Assembly: GCF_007559005.1 (NCBI RefSeq)
Contig: NZ_CP041763.1
Span: 1,706,463-1,770,462 of the forward strand
DNA length: 64,000 bases
Direction: 5' to 3'
Origin: Gordonia zhaorongruii
GTDB lineage: Bacteria; Actinomycetota; Actinomycetes; Mycobacteriales; Mycobacteriaceae
Made by a program: the position numbers and the translations under genes. The notes beneath the pieces were generated by a model, which saw only the letters and a list, made by a program, of their open reading frames with translations, was not told the DNA's origin and ran no database searches. Positions 44,977 through 55,679 of this stretch are shown here, in pieces (within the stretch, counting starts at the first letter, position 1; every line of letters begins with the position of its first letter).

Positions 44977-45060
44977 TGCTACCTGTTCCTCACTGTGGTC
45001 GATGGCCGATCGTCGTCTACCGTACGCGGCCGCTCTGCAGACTCACCGGTGCGACTGGAC

Positions 45061-45066
45061 TACCGT
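45061..45066 (+). promoter_or_regulatory. -10 box (TACCGT) of a probable leaderless promoter
   Basis: TACCGT then 6 bases then the ATG at 45073. Confidence 0.5.
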
Positions 45067-45072
45067 TGCAGT

Positions 45073-45939
45073 ATGCAACGGCGACGAGACCATGGACGGG
45101 GCAGGCACACGCGGCGTCGGCCCAGAACGATGGTCTCCACGACGTTGCTGTCCGCTGCCGTCGTGGTCGCGGCCACGGCGTGCGGCTCGGGCTCCGGCGC
45201 GGATTCGTCCGGATCGTCTCCCGATCCAGCCGGCCTGATCGGCAAGACATACGTCTCCGACGACGCGACCAATCGCGATATCCCGGGCGGTGGGCCGCTG
45301 GTCCTCACCTTCAACGCCGGCGGCAACCTGAGTGCGAACGCAGGCTGCAACGGGCACGGCGGTGACGTGACCTTCACCGGCGACACGATGACGGCGGGCC
45401 CGCTGATGGGCACCATGATGGCGTGTCCCCCGCCACGCGACACCATCGACAAGTGGGTGTCCACCCTGTTCACCGGACCGCTCCAGTGGAGTCTGAGCGG
45501 GCGCACCCTGAAACTCACGCGCGATGATCTGACGGTCACCCTCAACCAGCGGGTCGACCGAGCCGTCGCAGGGACGACGTGGCGTGTCACCGCGCTCGTC
45601 CGGGATCGGGCGGTGAGCCGTTCGGCCGCCATCGAGCGCGCCAAGCCGACCGTCACGATCGGCGCCGATGCCACTCTGCGCGGCTGGACGGGCTGCAACA
45701 ACATGCACGGCGAAGCCACCGTCACGCGCGACGGCGAGTCGCAGATCGTCGAGACCGGGCCGATCGCCACCACCCGGAAGGCATGCGGACCCGAGATCGG
45801 CGAGATCGAACGGACCATCCTCGACGTGCTCGACGGTGGGGCGATCGCCGAGGTCGACGGCGACGAACTGCGGTTGACCAACCGGAAGGACCCCTCTATC
45901 GGGTTGCGGCTGACCACCAGCCCCGCGTCGGGCAAGTAG
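45073..45939 (+). CDS. META domain-containing lipoprotein
   Basis: 288 residues. An Arg-rich start is followed by a hydrophobic stretch ending ATACGSGS, a lipobox with the lipidated Cys at about 37. Two META/HslJ-like repeats follow: LIGKTYVSDD...LTFNAGGNLSANAGCNGHGG...LMGTMMACP and VAGTTWRVTAL...IGADATLRGWTGCNNMHGEATV...ATTRKACGPEIGEIERTILDVL. Each has the family C-N-x-H/M-x-G and A-C-P/G pair of cysteines. META proteins occur in envelope-stress contexts; the function here is unknown. The frame is open from 44044, but that part is antisense to secA2. Confidence 0.9.
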   Translation: MQRRRDHGRGRHTRRRPRTMVSTTLLSAAVVVAATACGSGSGADSSGSSPDPAGLIGKTYVSDDATNRDIPGGGPLVLTFNAGGNLSANAGCNGHGGDVTFTGDTMTAGPLMGTMMACPPPRDTIDKWVSTLFTGPLQWSLSGRTLKLTRDDLTVTLNQRVDRAVAGTTWRVTALVRDRAVSRSAAIERAKPTVTIGADATLRGWTGCNNMHGEATVTRDGESQIVETGPIATTRKACGPEIGEIERTILDVLDGGAIAEVDGDELRLTNRKDPSIGLRLTTSPASGK

Positions 45940-46010
45940 CCTCGCCTCCTCGAGAGATATGGGGGCACGCCGTCAGCGGCCCTTACCGGCCTGGCCGTCG
46001 GGCACGGAAC

Positions 46011-46016
46011 TAGAAT
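46011..46016 (+). promoter_or_regulatory. -10 box (TAGAAT) of a probable leaderless promoter
   Basis: TAGAAT then 6 bases then the ppk2 ATG at 46023. Confidence 0.55.
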
Positions 46017-46022
46017 CGGTTC

Positions 46023-46853
46023 ATGGCTAAGAAGCCGGTCCGTGAACCGAAACTCCCGAAGAGCGCATACGAAGCGGAACTGTTCCGTCTCCAAACCGAG
46101 TTGGTCGCACTGCAGGAGTGGGTTCGCGAGACCGGCGCACGCGTCGTCGTGGTTTTCGAAGGACGGGACGCAGCCGGGAAGGGCGGCGCCATCAAGCGCG
46201 TCGCCGAGTACCTGAGCCCCCGGATCTGCCGGGTCACCGCACTGCCCGCCCCTACCGACCGCGAGCGCGGCCAGTGGTATTACCAGCGCTACGTTCACGA
46301 ACTGCCGGCACCCGGCGAGATCGTGCTGTTCGACCGCTCCTGGTACAACCGTGCCGGCGTCGAGAAGGTAATGGGATTCTGCACACCGGAAGAGCACACC
46401 CGCTTCCTTCGCCAGACTCCGATCTTCGAGCAGATGCTGATCGACGACGGCATCATCATGCGCAAGTACTGGTTCTCAGTGTCCGATGCAGAGCAACTCC
46501 GCCGCTTCCGGGCGCGTCGCGACGATCCGGTCCGGCAGTGGAAACTCAGCCCGATGGATCTGGAGTCGGTGTACCGCTGGGAGGACTACTCGCGGGCGAA
46601 GGATGAGATGATGGTGCACACCGATACGTCGATCAGCCCGTGGTACGTGGTCGAATCCGACCACAAGCGGAACGCCCGGCTGAACATGATCGCTCACCTG
46701 CTGTCGTCGATCCCGTACGAGCACGTCGAGCGGCCGACCGTGAAACTGCCGAAGCGGCCGGTGTCCTCCGGCAACTATCGCCGACCGCCGCGCTCCCTGT
46801 CGAAGTTCGTTCCCGACCACGTCGGGAACCTGCTCGGCGACACCGAGCACTGA
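46023..46853 (+). CDS. ppk2: polyphosphate kinase 2
   Basis: 276 residues, a single PPK2 domain. Walker A is VVFEGRDAAGKGGAIKRV (about residues 42-59), Walker B is IVLFDRSWYNRAGVEKVMGF, and the lid module is SVYRWEDYSRAKDEM. PTDRERGQWYYQRYVHELPAPGE is the conserved middle. It transfers phosphate between polyphosphate and nucleoside di/triphosphates; the preferred nucleotide is not evident. A pyruvyltransferase-like gene starts 24 bases downstream, so the two are probably co-transcribed. Confidence 0.95.
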   Translation: MAKKPVREPKLPKSAYEAELFRLQTELVALQEWVRETGARVVVVFEGRDAAGKGGAIKRVAEYLSPRICRVTALPAPTDRERGQWYYQRYVHELPAPGEIVLFDRSWYNRAGVEKVMGFCTPEEHTRFLRQTPIFEQMLIDDGIIMRKYWFSVSDAEQLRRFRARRDDPVRQWKLSPMDLESVYRWEDYSRAKDEMMVHTDTSISPWYVVESDHKRNARLNMIAHLLSSIPYEHVERPTVKLPKRPVSSGNYRRPPRSLSKFVPDHVGNLLGDTEH

Positions 46854-46877
46854 TCCCCGGGAGAACCCTCTTTCACC

Positions 46878-48146
46878 ATGCCCACCAGTCCTCTGGCTTC
46901 GACGATCACCGATCTGCGCGGTTTCACGGATCGACTGCTCAACGCGAAGCCCGCCACCGAGGTGATCTACCTGGTCACCACTGCGGGCTTCCCCAACTAC
47001 GGCGATGAGCTCATCACCGAGGCATGGCTGCGCCTCCTCGCGGTGCGCCGCCCGATGGCGCGGGTGATCGTCGACTCGCCACGCCCCGGCCAGGCATCCC
47101 TGCTTCTCGGGCACGCGAATCGGCGAGCCGTCTTCGTCGACACCTTGTGGCAGCTCGTCCACTTCGCGAACGGCAACGCCGACGGTCATCCCGACATCGA
47201 CCCGGATGCGCCGTGGGACTGGGTCGCGCACGCTGCCAGCCATCTCGGAGTGTCGCCCCGCGAAGACACCGGAATAGCGATGCTGCTGAACGCCAACATG
47301 ATTCATATCGTGGGTGGCGGATATATCAATTCGATGTGGCCTCATCACGTGGCGCTCGTCTCCGCGGCTGCCGCAGTGACCGAGCGCTCGGGGGCAACCG
47401 CCGTCGCCACGGGGGCCGGCCTGGCGCCTGCGGTGGAAGGCCCGGCACTGGAGCGCATGCTCGCCGACGCCGCCCGATTCGACGTCTTCGACGTCCGCGA
47501 CCGCCCGTCCGAGGAACTGCTCGCCGGCGTGCCCGGGCTGACTCGCACGGGCGATGACGCGTGGCTCTCTCCCCGCCTTCCACGCCGCCAGACACAGCAG
47601 CGGACCGAGCGCGTCACACTGTGCGCCCAGAGCGACCTCACCGAATCCTTCGTCTGGGACGGCCGGACCGGGCCGGACGGTCTGACGGCGTTCATCCGCG
47701 CCACGCTGGATGCCTGGGAGGTGCCGGGAAGTGCCGTCACCGTGGTCGAGTGCATGCCCGGACACGACTACACCATTCCGACCATGCTCGGTGATCGACT
47801 CGACGGCGCGACGGTGGTCCCGTTCCGGGACGGCTGGAGTGGCAACCGGTTCCCGGTCGGCCACGGGTCCACGTGGATCTCCACTCGCTATCACCCTCAT
47901 CTGCTCGCCGCGGCGGGCGGCGATTCGGGTATCGCGATCTCGTCGAGCCCCGACTACTACGCGACGAAGCACCGGGCCCTCGCTGACGCCGGCTCGCGGT
48001 GGACCATCGTGTCGGGCGAGACCACCGAGATTCCCGGACGACCGGTATCCGGCGGATACTCCCCCGAATCGGTCCGCGCCAACATCACAGCCAAACGTGC
48101 GCTGGCGCAACGGATCTACCCCGCTGGAGCACGACTGCGCAGATAG
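46878..48146 (+). CDS. polysaccharide pyruvyl transferase family protein
   Basis: 422 residues. The family start TAGFPNYGDELITEAWLRLLA, the middle NANMIHIVGGGYINSMWPHHVALV and the late STWISTRYHPHLLAAAGGDSGIAISSSPDYYATKHRALAD fit the PS_pyruv_trans fold. It may add ketal pyruvate to an envelope glycan or be a catalytically diverged relative; the acceptor is unknown. No signal peptide. Its stop lies inside a hairpin (48130-48154). Confidence 0.87.
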   Translation: MPTSPLASTITDLRGFTDRLLNAKPATEVIYLVTTAGFPNYGDELITEAWLRLLAVRRPMARVIVDSPRPGQASLLLGHANRRAVFVDTLWQLVHFANGNADGHPDIDPDAPWDWVAHAASHLGVSPREDTGIAMLLNANMIHIVGGGYINSMWPHHVALVSAAAAVTERSGATAVATGAGLAPAVEGPALERMLADAARFDVFDVRDRPSEELLAGVPGLTRTGDDAWLSPRLPRRQTQQRTERVTLCAQSDLTESFVWDGRTGPDGLTAFIRATLDAWEVPGSAVTVVECMPGHDYTIPTMLGDRLDGATVVPFRDGWSGNRFPVGHGSTWISTRYHPHLLAAAGGDSGIAISSSPDYYATKHRALADAGSRWTIVSGETTEIPGRPVSGGYSPESVRANITAKRALAQRIYPAGARLRR

Positions 48147-48154
48147 CAGTCGTG
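48130..48154 (+). terminator. hairpin overlapping the pyruvyltransferase stop codon
   Basis: CACGACTGC, loop GCAGATA, GCAGTCGTG: perfect nine-base stem with the TAG stop in the loop region. Only a weak T-rich stretch follows (ATCTTCAT). Confidence 0.55.
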
Positions 48155-48172
48155 ATCTTCATATCCCGCATC

Positions 48173-48235
48173 ACCAACCCGTATGCGGCGTCCACTCGGA
48201 TCACGCAGGCCGAATGCGCCGATCTACGGGTTGGT
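48173..48235. repeat. 11-bp inverted repeat in the pyruvyltransferase-tex gap
   Basis: ACCAACCCGTA at 48173-48183 and its exact reverse complement TACGGGTTGGT at 48225-48235, 41 bases apart, in the 112-base gap between convergent genes. The structure could close a larger RNA fold; no gene is seen. Confidence 0.5.
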
Positions 48236-48258
48236 ACTGCGGGCGGCGGGTCAGACCA

Positions 48259-50652
<2,394 letters not shown>

Positions 50653-50700
50653 CGGATGCAGGCTACCGAAGGGATGCGCAGGCTTCGACGGCGCTGCCGC

Positions 50701-50706
50701 TATCGT
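50701..50706 (+). promoter_or_regulatory. -10 box (TATCGT) of a probable leaderless promoter
   Basis: TATCGT then 8 bases then the CoA-transferase ATG at 50715. Confidence 0.5.
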
Positions 50707-50714
50707 GGTGAAGC

Positions 50715-51917
50715 ATGAGTGCACCGGCTTCCGACCTACCTCTGGAAGGCGTGACGGTGGTCGCACTCGAGCAGGCCGTCGCAGCCCCGCTCGCGTCGCG
50801 GCATCTCGCCGATCTCGGCGCACGGGTGATCAAGATCGAGCGCATCGGCGAGGGCGACTTCGCTCGCAACTACGACCGCGCGGTCGACGGCATGGCTAGT
50901 CATTTCGTGTGGCTCAACCGGGGGAAGGAGTCGATCGCCCTCGATCTCAAATCGGCAGACGGCGTTCGGATCGCACATGAGCTGATCGACCAGGCGGACG
51001 TGTTCCTGCAGAACTTCGCCCCCGGTGCGGCCGATCGCCTCGGACTCGGTCCGCAGGACCTCGCCGAATCGCACCCGCAACTGATCGTCGCGAGCATCAC
51101 CGGCTACGGCGACGCCGGACCGTACCGCGACCGGAAGGCCTACGATCTGCTGATCCAGGCGGAGACCGGGCTGGCGTCACTCACCGGCAGCACCGACGAA
51201 CCGGCGAAAGCGGGCGTACCGGTCTCCGATATCTCCGCGGGAATGTACCTGGCGCAGTCGATCCTGGCCGCCTTGTTCCGGCGGATGCGCACCGGTCGCG
51301 GCGCGCGGGTGGACGTGTCGATGTTCGACGCAACCGCAGAGTGGATCGGTCACCCGCTGTACGTGCAGATGCACACCCGCACGCAGACGCCGCGCATGGG
51401 ATTGGGACACGCGACAATCGTCCCGTACGACTCATTCCCCACCGCGGACGGGCGCCTGTTGATCGGGGTCCAGAACGACCGGGGGTGGCGCAGCCTGATG
51501 GCCGACGTGCTGGCGCGACCGGACGTCGCCGACGACCCCCGCTTCGTCACCAACCCTGATCGGGTGGCGCACCGTGCGGAATGCGATGCGGCGGTGGCCG
51601 CCGAGACGGCCCGCTACACGGCGCCCGAACTGTCCACGCGTCTCGAAGCCGCAGGCGTTCCCGCCGCCGTCCTGAACGATGTCGCCGGACTCGTCGATCA
51701 TCCCCAGCTCAGCGCTCGGGACCGTTGGCGGGACGTGCAGACTCCGGTGGGCCCGGTGCGGGGGATCCTTCCGCCCATGCAGTTCGACGATGTCGAACTG
51801 CCGATGGGTCCGGTGCCCGCATTGGGTGCGGATACGCGCACCCTGCTGATCGAGTTGGGTTATCCGGCGGACGCCTGCGAGCGGTTGGCGTCGGGCGGAG
51901 TCGTCGGCACCGTCTGA
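50715..51917 (+). CDS. CaiB/BaiF family (class III) CoA-transferase
   Basis: 400 residues. LPLEGVTVVALEQAVAAPLASRHLADLGARVIKIERIGEGDFARNYD and HFVWLNRGKESIALDLKSADGVRIAHELIDQADVFLQNFAPGAADRLGLG are the CaiB signature halves; DAGPYRDRKAYDLLIQAETGLASLTG and DISAGMYLAQSILAALFRRMRTGRGARVDVSMFDATAEWIG follow. It moves CoA between carboxylic acids; the substrate is unknown. Its 3' end overlaps the convergent MFS gene by 58 bases. Confidence 0.93.
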   Translation: MSAPASDLPLEGVTVVALEQAVAAPLASRHLADLGARVIKIERIGEGDFARNYDRAVDGMASHFVWLNRGKESIALDLKSADGVRIAHELIDQADVFLQNFAPGAADRLGLGPQDLAESHPQLIVASITGYGDAGPYRDRKAYDLLIQAETGLASLTGSTDEPAKAGVPVSDISAGMYLAQSILAALFRRMRTGRGARVDVSMFDATAEWIGHPLYVQMHTRTQTPRMGLGHATIVPYDSFPTADGRLLIGVQNDRGWRSLMADVLARPDVADDPRFVTNPDRVAHRAECDAAVAAETARYTAPELSTRLEAAGVPAAVLNDVAGLVDHPQLSARDRWRDVQTPVGPVRGILPPMQFDDVELPMGPVPALGADTRTLLIELGYPADACERLASGGVVGTV

Positions 51918-53158
51918 TCGGCCTCGACGCTCTCGGGCCCGGGCCGTCCGACGAACCTCCGCACGACTCCCACCACGGTCAGGATCACCAGCCCCTGCAG
52001 AAGTGCACCTCCGACGAGCGGCGCACGCGGGCCGAGCCATTCGGCGAGCACTCCCAGCAGCGGAGCGCCGATCGGCGTACCACCCATGAGCACGGTCATG
52101 TACAGGGCCATCACCCGGCCGCGTACCTGGGGATCGACGTGCGTCTGGACGTACATGTTGGTCGAAGTGAGCGTGATCAGGGCGCTCAGACCGACGAACG
52201 GCAGGCTGACCGCGTACAGCAGATAGGTCGGCGCGATGCCCGACAGGAGGATCAGGATCGCGAACACGGACGCAGCGGTGACGACGAACTTCAGGCTCGG
52301 CGATCCGCTTCGCCGGGCGGCGAGCAGCGCGCCGAGCAAGGACCCGATCCCGACGATGGAGCCGAGCAGACCGTAACTCTCGGCGCCCATCCCGAACTCG
52401 TTCCGGACCATGAGCGCGTTCGTCATCTGGAAGTTGAGCCCGAAGGTGCCGACCGCGAACCCGATTCCGAGCGCGATCAGCAGATCGGCCCGCTGCGCGA
52501 CGTAGCGGAATCCCTCGCGCACCTGCCCTTTCGCACGCGCCAACGGCTCACTCCGGGCCAGCTTCGACTCGTCCATGACCAGCAGCGCGATCAGGAACGC
52601 GAGGTAGCTGACACCGTTGGTGAGGATGGCCCACCCGCTGCCGAAAGCGGCGATGATCAGACCGGCGACGCCGGGCCCGATCAGGCGAGCGGCGTTGAAC
52701 GACGAACTGTTCAGCCCGATCGCATTGGTGAGCCGATCGGGACCCACCATCTCGGACACGAACGCCTGCCGGGCCGGGACATCGATCGCCGATCCGATTC
52801 CGAACACGAAAGCCAGGGCGTACACGTGCCCGGTGTTCGCGACGCCGCTCACCGCGAGCACTCCGAGCAGCACGGCGGACAGCGCCATCCACGACTGCGT
52901 GAACATCAGCAGCCTGCGCTTGTCCAGGCGGTCGGCGAGCAGACCACCGACGGGTGACAGGAGCAGGGAGGGCAGGAACTGGAGCGCAGTGGTGAGACCC
53001 ACTGCGAACGCCGAACCACCGGACAGCTGGAGGACCAGCCAATCCTGCGCCACGCGCTGTACCCAGGTGCCGATGTTGGAGACGAACGCTCCGGTCACAT
53101 AGGTCCGGAAATTCGGTACAGCGAGGGAAGCGAACATCGTCGTCTTCCCACTCGTCAC
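51860..53158 (-). CDS. MFS transporter (MFS_3/EntS-like exporter)
   Basis: 432 residues, 12 predicted membrane segments. FRTYVTGAFVSNIGTWVQRVAQDWLVLQL opens the protein as in the MFS_3 (enterobactin-exporter-like) family. GGLLADRLDKRRLLMFTQ is the loop 2-3 motif, and DVPARQAFVSEMVGPDRLTNAIGLNSSSFNAARLIGPGVAG is the diagnostic MFS_3 stretch. Likely a drug or siderophore efflux pump; substrate unknown. Start GTG at 53158 with GGGAGAG eight bases upstream; ATG 53137 is an alternative. Confidence 0.9.
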   Translation of the reverse strand: MTSGKTTMFASLAVPNFRTYVTGAFVSNIGTWVQRVAQDWLVLQLSGGSAFAVGLTTALQFLPSLLLSPVGGLLADRLDKRRLLMFTQSWMALSAVLLGVLAVSGVANTGHVYALAFVFGIGSAIDVPARQAFVSEMVGPDRLTNAIGLNSSSFNAARLIGPGVAGLIIAAFGSGWAILTNGVSYLAFLIALLVMDESKLARSEPLARAKGQVREGFRYVAQRADLLIALGIGFAVGTFGLNFQMTNALMVRNEFGMGAESYGLLGSIVGIGSLLGALLAARRSGSPSLKFVVTAASVFAILILLSGIAPTYLLYAVSLPFVGLSALITLTSTNMYVQTHVDPQVRGRVMALYMTVLMGGTPIGAPLLGVLAEWLGPRAPLVGGALLQGLVILTVVGVVRRFVGRPGPESVEADQTVPTTPPDANRSQASAG

Positions 53159-53251
53159 GCCGCCGCTCTCCCGTCAGTCGTCCCCGCCGCAGACTGAGTT
53201 CAACGCATTCGGACGCCCGTTCATTCCCTGCGGTGTGCCGCTCCGCGCGAC

Positions 53252-53257
53252 TACCCT
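53252..53257 (+). promoter_or_regulatory. -10 box (TACCCT) of a probable leaderless promoter
   Basis: TACCCT then 7 bases then the alcohol dehydrogenase ATG at 53265. Confidence 0.5.
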
Positions 53258-53264
53258 GGCGTTC

Positions 53265-54284
53265 ATGCGCGGAGTAATCATGCACTCGCCCGGGAACGTG
53301 GCCGTCGTCGATCGGAACGACCCGGTGATCGTCGAGCCGACGGACGCGATCATCAAGGTCGCGGCCACGTGTGTCTGCGGGTCGGACCTGTGGCCGTATC
53401 GCGGCGCCAACGAGGTCCACGATGCGCCGATGGGACACGAGTACGTCGGCTACGTGGAGGAGATCGGCCCGGACGTGCGGACCGTCAAGAAGGGAGACTT
53501 CGTCGTCGGGTCGTTCATGTCCTCGGATAACACCTGCGAGATCTGCCGCGCCGGATATCAGTCGCGATGTGCGCATGTGGTGCCGATGGGCGGGATCGGC
53601 ACACAGGCCGAGTACGCGCGGATCCCGCACGCCGACGGCACTCTGGTCGCGACGCCGGAAGCGCCCGACGACGACCTGATCCCCAGCTACCTCGCCGCGT
53701 CCGACGTCTTCGGAACCGGCTGGTTCGCCGCCGCTGCCGCCGAGGTGCAGCCGGGTTCCACGGTCGCCGTGGTCGGCGACGGCGCGGTCGGCCTGCTCGG
53801 GGTGCTCGCTGCCCGCGAGTTCGGCGCCGAACGGATCATCGCGATGAGCCGTCACTCGGACCGTCAGGCCCTCGCCCGCGAGTTCGGTGCGACGGACGTC
53901 GTCGCTGAGCGCGGCAGTGAGGGCGTTGCGGCGATCAGGGAGATGACGAACGGTCACGGCGCGCACTCGGTGATCGAGGCGGTCGGCACCCAGGAGTCGA
54001 TGATGCAGGCCATCCGGTCGGCCCGACCGGGTGGCCACGTAGGGTTCGTCGGCGTCTCGCACGGTGTGGAGCTGCCGGGCGACAAGCTGTTCTATTCGGC
54101 GGTGCACCTGCACGGCGGTCCGGCACCGGTCCGCCGGTTCCTGCCGGAACTCATGGATCTCATCGCCTCACGGAAGGTCGATCCGGGCCGGGTCTTCGAT
54201 TCGACGCTGCCGCTCGAGGACGCCGCGGACGGCTACCGCGCGATGGACGATCGCCGCTCGATCAAGGTGCTGTTGCAGCCCTGA
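53265..54284 (+). CDS. zinc-dependent alcohol dehydrogenase family protein (MDR)
   Basis: 339 residues. The catalytic zinc site is CVCGSDLWPYRG (C38, D41) with PMGHEYVG (H58, E59). The structural-zinc loop reads SSDNTCEICRAGYQSRC and has only three of the usual four cysteines (C91, C94, C102), so that zinc may be absent. The NAD(P)-binding motif is VAVVGDGAVGLLGVLAA. The substrate is unknown. ATG at 53265 is chosen for the TACCCT box; GTG 53235 would lengthen it by ten residues. Its 3' end overlaps the convergent ABC gene by 23 bases. Confidence 0.92.
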   Translation: MRGVIMHSPGNVAVVDRNDPVIVEPTDAIIKVAATCVCGSDLWPYRGANEVHDAPMGHEYVGYVEEIGPDVRTVKKGDFVVGSFMSSDNTCEICRAGYQSRCAHVVPMGGIGTQAEYARIPHADGTLVATPEAPDDDLIPSYLAASDVFGTGWFAAAAAEVQPGSTVAVVGDGAVGLLGVLAAREFGAERIIAMSRHSDRQALAREFGATDVVAERGSEGVAAIREMTNGHGAHSVIEAVGTQESMMQAIRSARPGGHVGFVGVSHGVELPGDKLFYSAVHLHGGPAPVRRFLPELMDLIASRKVDPGRVFDSTLPLEDAADGYRAMDDRRSIKVLLQP

Positions 54285-55098
54285 CCGCACGGGCGCTCCA
54301 CCGTCCATCCTGGTGACCGACGGCGATCGGGTGCTCGAACGCCCGCGAGATCACGTCTGTGCAGACCACGTCGTGCACGTCCCCGGACGCCACTTCGCGG
54401 CCGTGCGCGATCACCAGCGCGTGACTCGTCGTCTCGGGCAGTTCCTCGAGATGATGCGTGACGATGATCGACGCCATGTCCGGCACGCGCCGCGCGAGGT
54501 CGTCGATCGTCTCCAGTAACTGTTCCCGGGCCGCGACATCGAGACCTGTGGTGGGTTCGTCGAGGAGGAGCAGGTCCGGCTCTCCGGCGAGCGCGCGGGC
54601 GATCAGCGCGCGACCCCGCTCCCCCTGTGACATCGTCGGCCACCGCGCATCGGCGTGATCGCTCATCCCGACGTCGGCGATCAGTGCGCGGGCCCGCTCG
54701 ATCTGCTCCGGGGACGGCGTCCACCGCATCGGCATGTCGATGGTCCCGGTGATGCCGGTCAGCACCACCTCGGCGACGGTCAGCGGCGAGCGCAACGGAT
54801 GCCGCGGACTCACATGCCCGATGTGCCTGCGCAGTTCCTGCATGTCCACTCGACCGAGACGCTTACCGAGGACGTCGACCGTTCCGGTCGTCGGGTGCGT
54901 CTGGGCGGCGCAGAGCCCGACGATCGTGGTCTTGCCCGCACCGTTCGCACCGAGCAGCGCCCAGTGCTCGCCCGCGCGGACGGTGAGATCGACGCCGTGC
55001 AGGATCTCGCGTCCGTCACGGCGGAAGGTCACCGAATCGAGGTGCAGAACCTCGGGCCCGGCATCACCGGTCGGCTGGAGGCCAGATGTGACGATCAT
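54262..55098 (-). CDS. ABC transporter ATP-binding protein (ModF/Rv2326-like stand-alone ATPase)
   Basis: 278 residues. Walker A is LLGANGAGKTTIVGL, the signature is TMSQGERGRALIARALAGEP, Walker B is LLLLDEPTTGLD, and the switch is IIVTHHLEEL. No permease is adjacent. Its ATG overlaps the MarR gene stop (ATGA), so it is co-expressed with the regulator. It may be a stand-alone regulatory ATPase or energise a permease elsewhere. Ends overlapping the alcohol dehydrogenase 3' end. Confidence 0.92.
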   Translation of the reverse strand: MIVTSGLQPTGDAGPEVLHLDSVTFRRDGREILHGVDLTVRAGEHWALLGANGAGKTTIVGLCAAQTHPTTGTVDVLGKRLGRVDMQELRRHIGHVSPRHPLRSPLTVAEVVLTGITGTIDMPMRWTPSPEQIERARALIADVGMSDHADARWPTMSQGERGRALIARALAGEPDLLLLDEPTTGLDVAAREQLLETIDDLARRVPDMASIIVTHHLEELPETTSHALVIAHGREVASGDVHDVVCTDVISRAFEHPIAVGHQDGRWSARAVRAATAP

Positions 55099-55556
55099 CG
55101 CGCGTCACCGCGCGTCTGCCGGTCGAAGGCGTCGTTGTAGGCACGCAGTTCAGCGAGCAACGCCTCCGGCGTTCCCGGTGCGAGATCGGCGAAGACCTTC
55201 TCGAGACGTTCCGCTCGCAGGTGCCCGTCATGCTCGAACGCGTGCTGACCCTCATCAGTCGGCCGGTGCAGCCGGCTCGTTTGTCCCACGACCTCGAACC
55301 GCTCGACGTAACCACGCTTGATCGCGGCGTTCACCTGCCGGTTCACCGTCGACTGCTCGAGGCACAGACCGTCCGCGAGATCGCGGAGAGTGCGTGCCTC
55401 CCCGTCCGCGAGGAGCCACAGGATGTGAAATGCGGACGTATCGAGGATCGCCCCGTCGAAAACGCCGTTGCGGCGCCTCCGCATCCGTAGGAGCTCGTCG
55501 ACGAGCCCGTGGTGAACCGGCGACGACCACACCTCGCCGTACGATTCCGAACTCAC
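55095..55556 (-). CDS. MarR family transcriptional regulator
   Basis: 153 residues. DTSAFHILWLLADGEARTLRDLADGLCLEQSTVNRQVNAAIKRGYVERFEVVGQTSRLHRPTDEG is the MarR winged helix (recognition helix STVNRQVNAA). Start GTG at 55556. It is divergent from an MFS pump across a symmetrical operator at 55591-55618, so it most likely represses both directions. Confidence 0.92.
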   Translation of the reverse strand: MSSESYGEVWSSPVHHGLVDELLRMRRRRNGVFDGAILDTSAFHILWLLADGEARTLRDLADGLCLEQSTVNRQVNAAIKRGYVERFEVVGQTSRLHRPTDEGQHAFEHDGHLRAERLEKVFADLAPGTPEALLAELRAYNDAFDRQTRGDAR

Positions 55557-55590
55557 GTGGTGCTCCCAGATTCTGTCGTCCGATTTTGCT

Positions 55591-55618
55591 TATGCATCGT
55601 ACATATGTAGGTTGCATA
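55591..55618. promoter_or_regulatory. composite MarR operator palindrome
   Basis: Nested dyads share one centre (between 55604 and 55605): inner TACATATGTA (55600-55609) and outer TATGCA (55591-55596) / TGCATA (55613-55618), with three-base gaps. It lies in the 123-base gap between the divergent MarR and MFS genes. Confidence 0.8.
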
Positions 55619-55679
55619 CTCTAAACCGGCGTCGTCACCGTGACTTCGGCGCGTCGACGATGCGAAGGATGCTCCCGCT

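Noticed and set aside
45073..45939. Longer gene from 44044 to 45939
   Set aside because: The first 343 codons are antisense to secA2; the lipoprotein start at 45073 has its own -10 box and a clear signal sequence.
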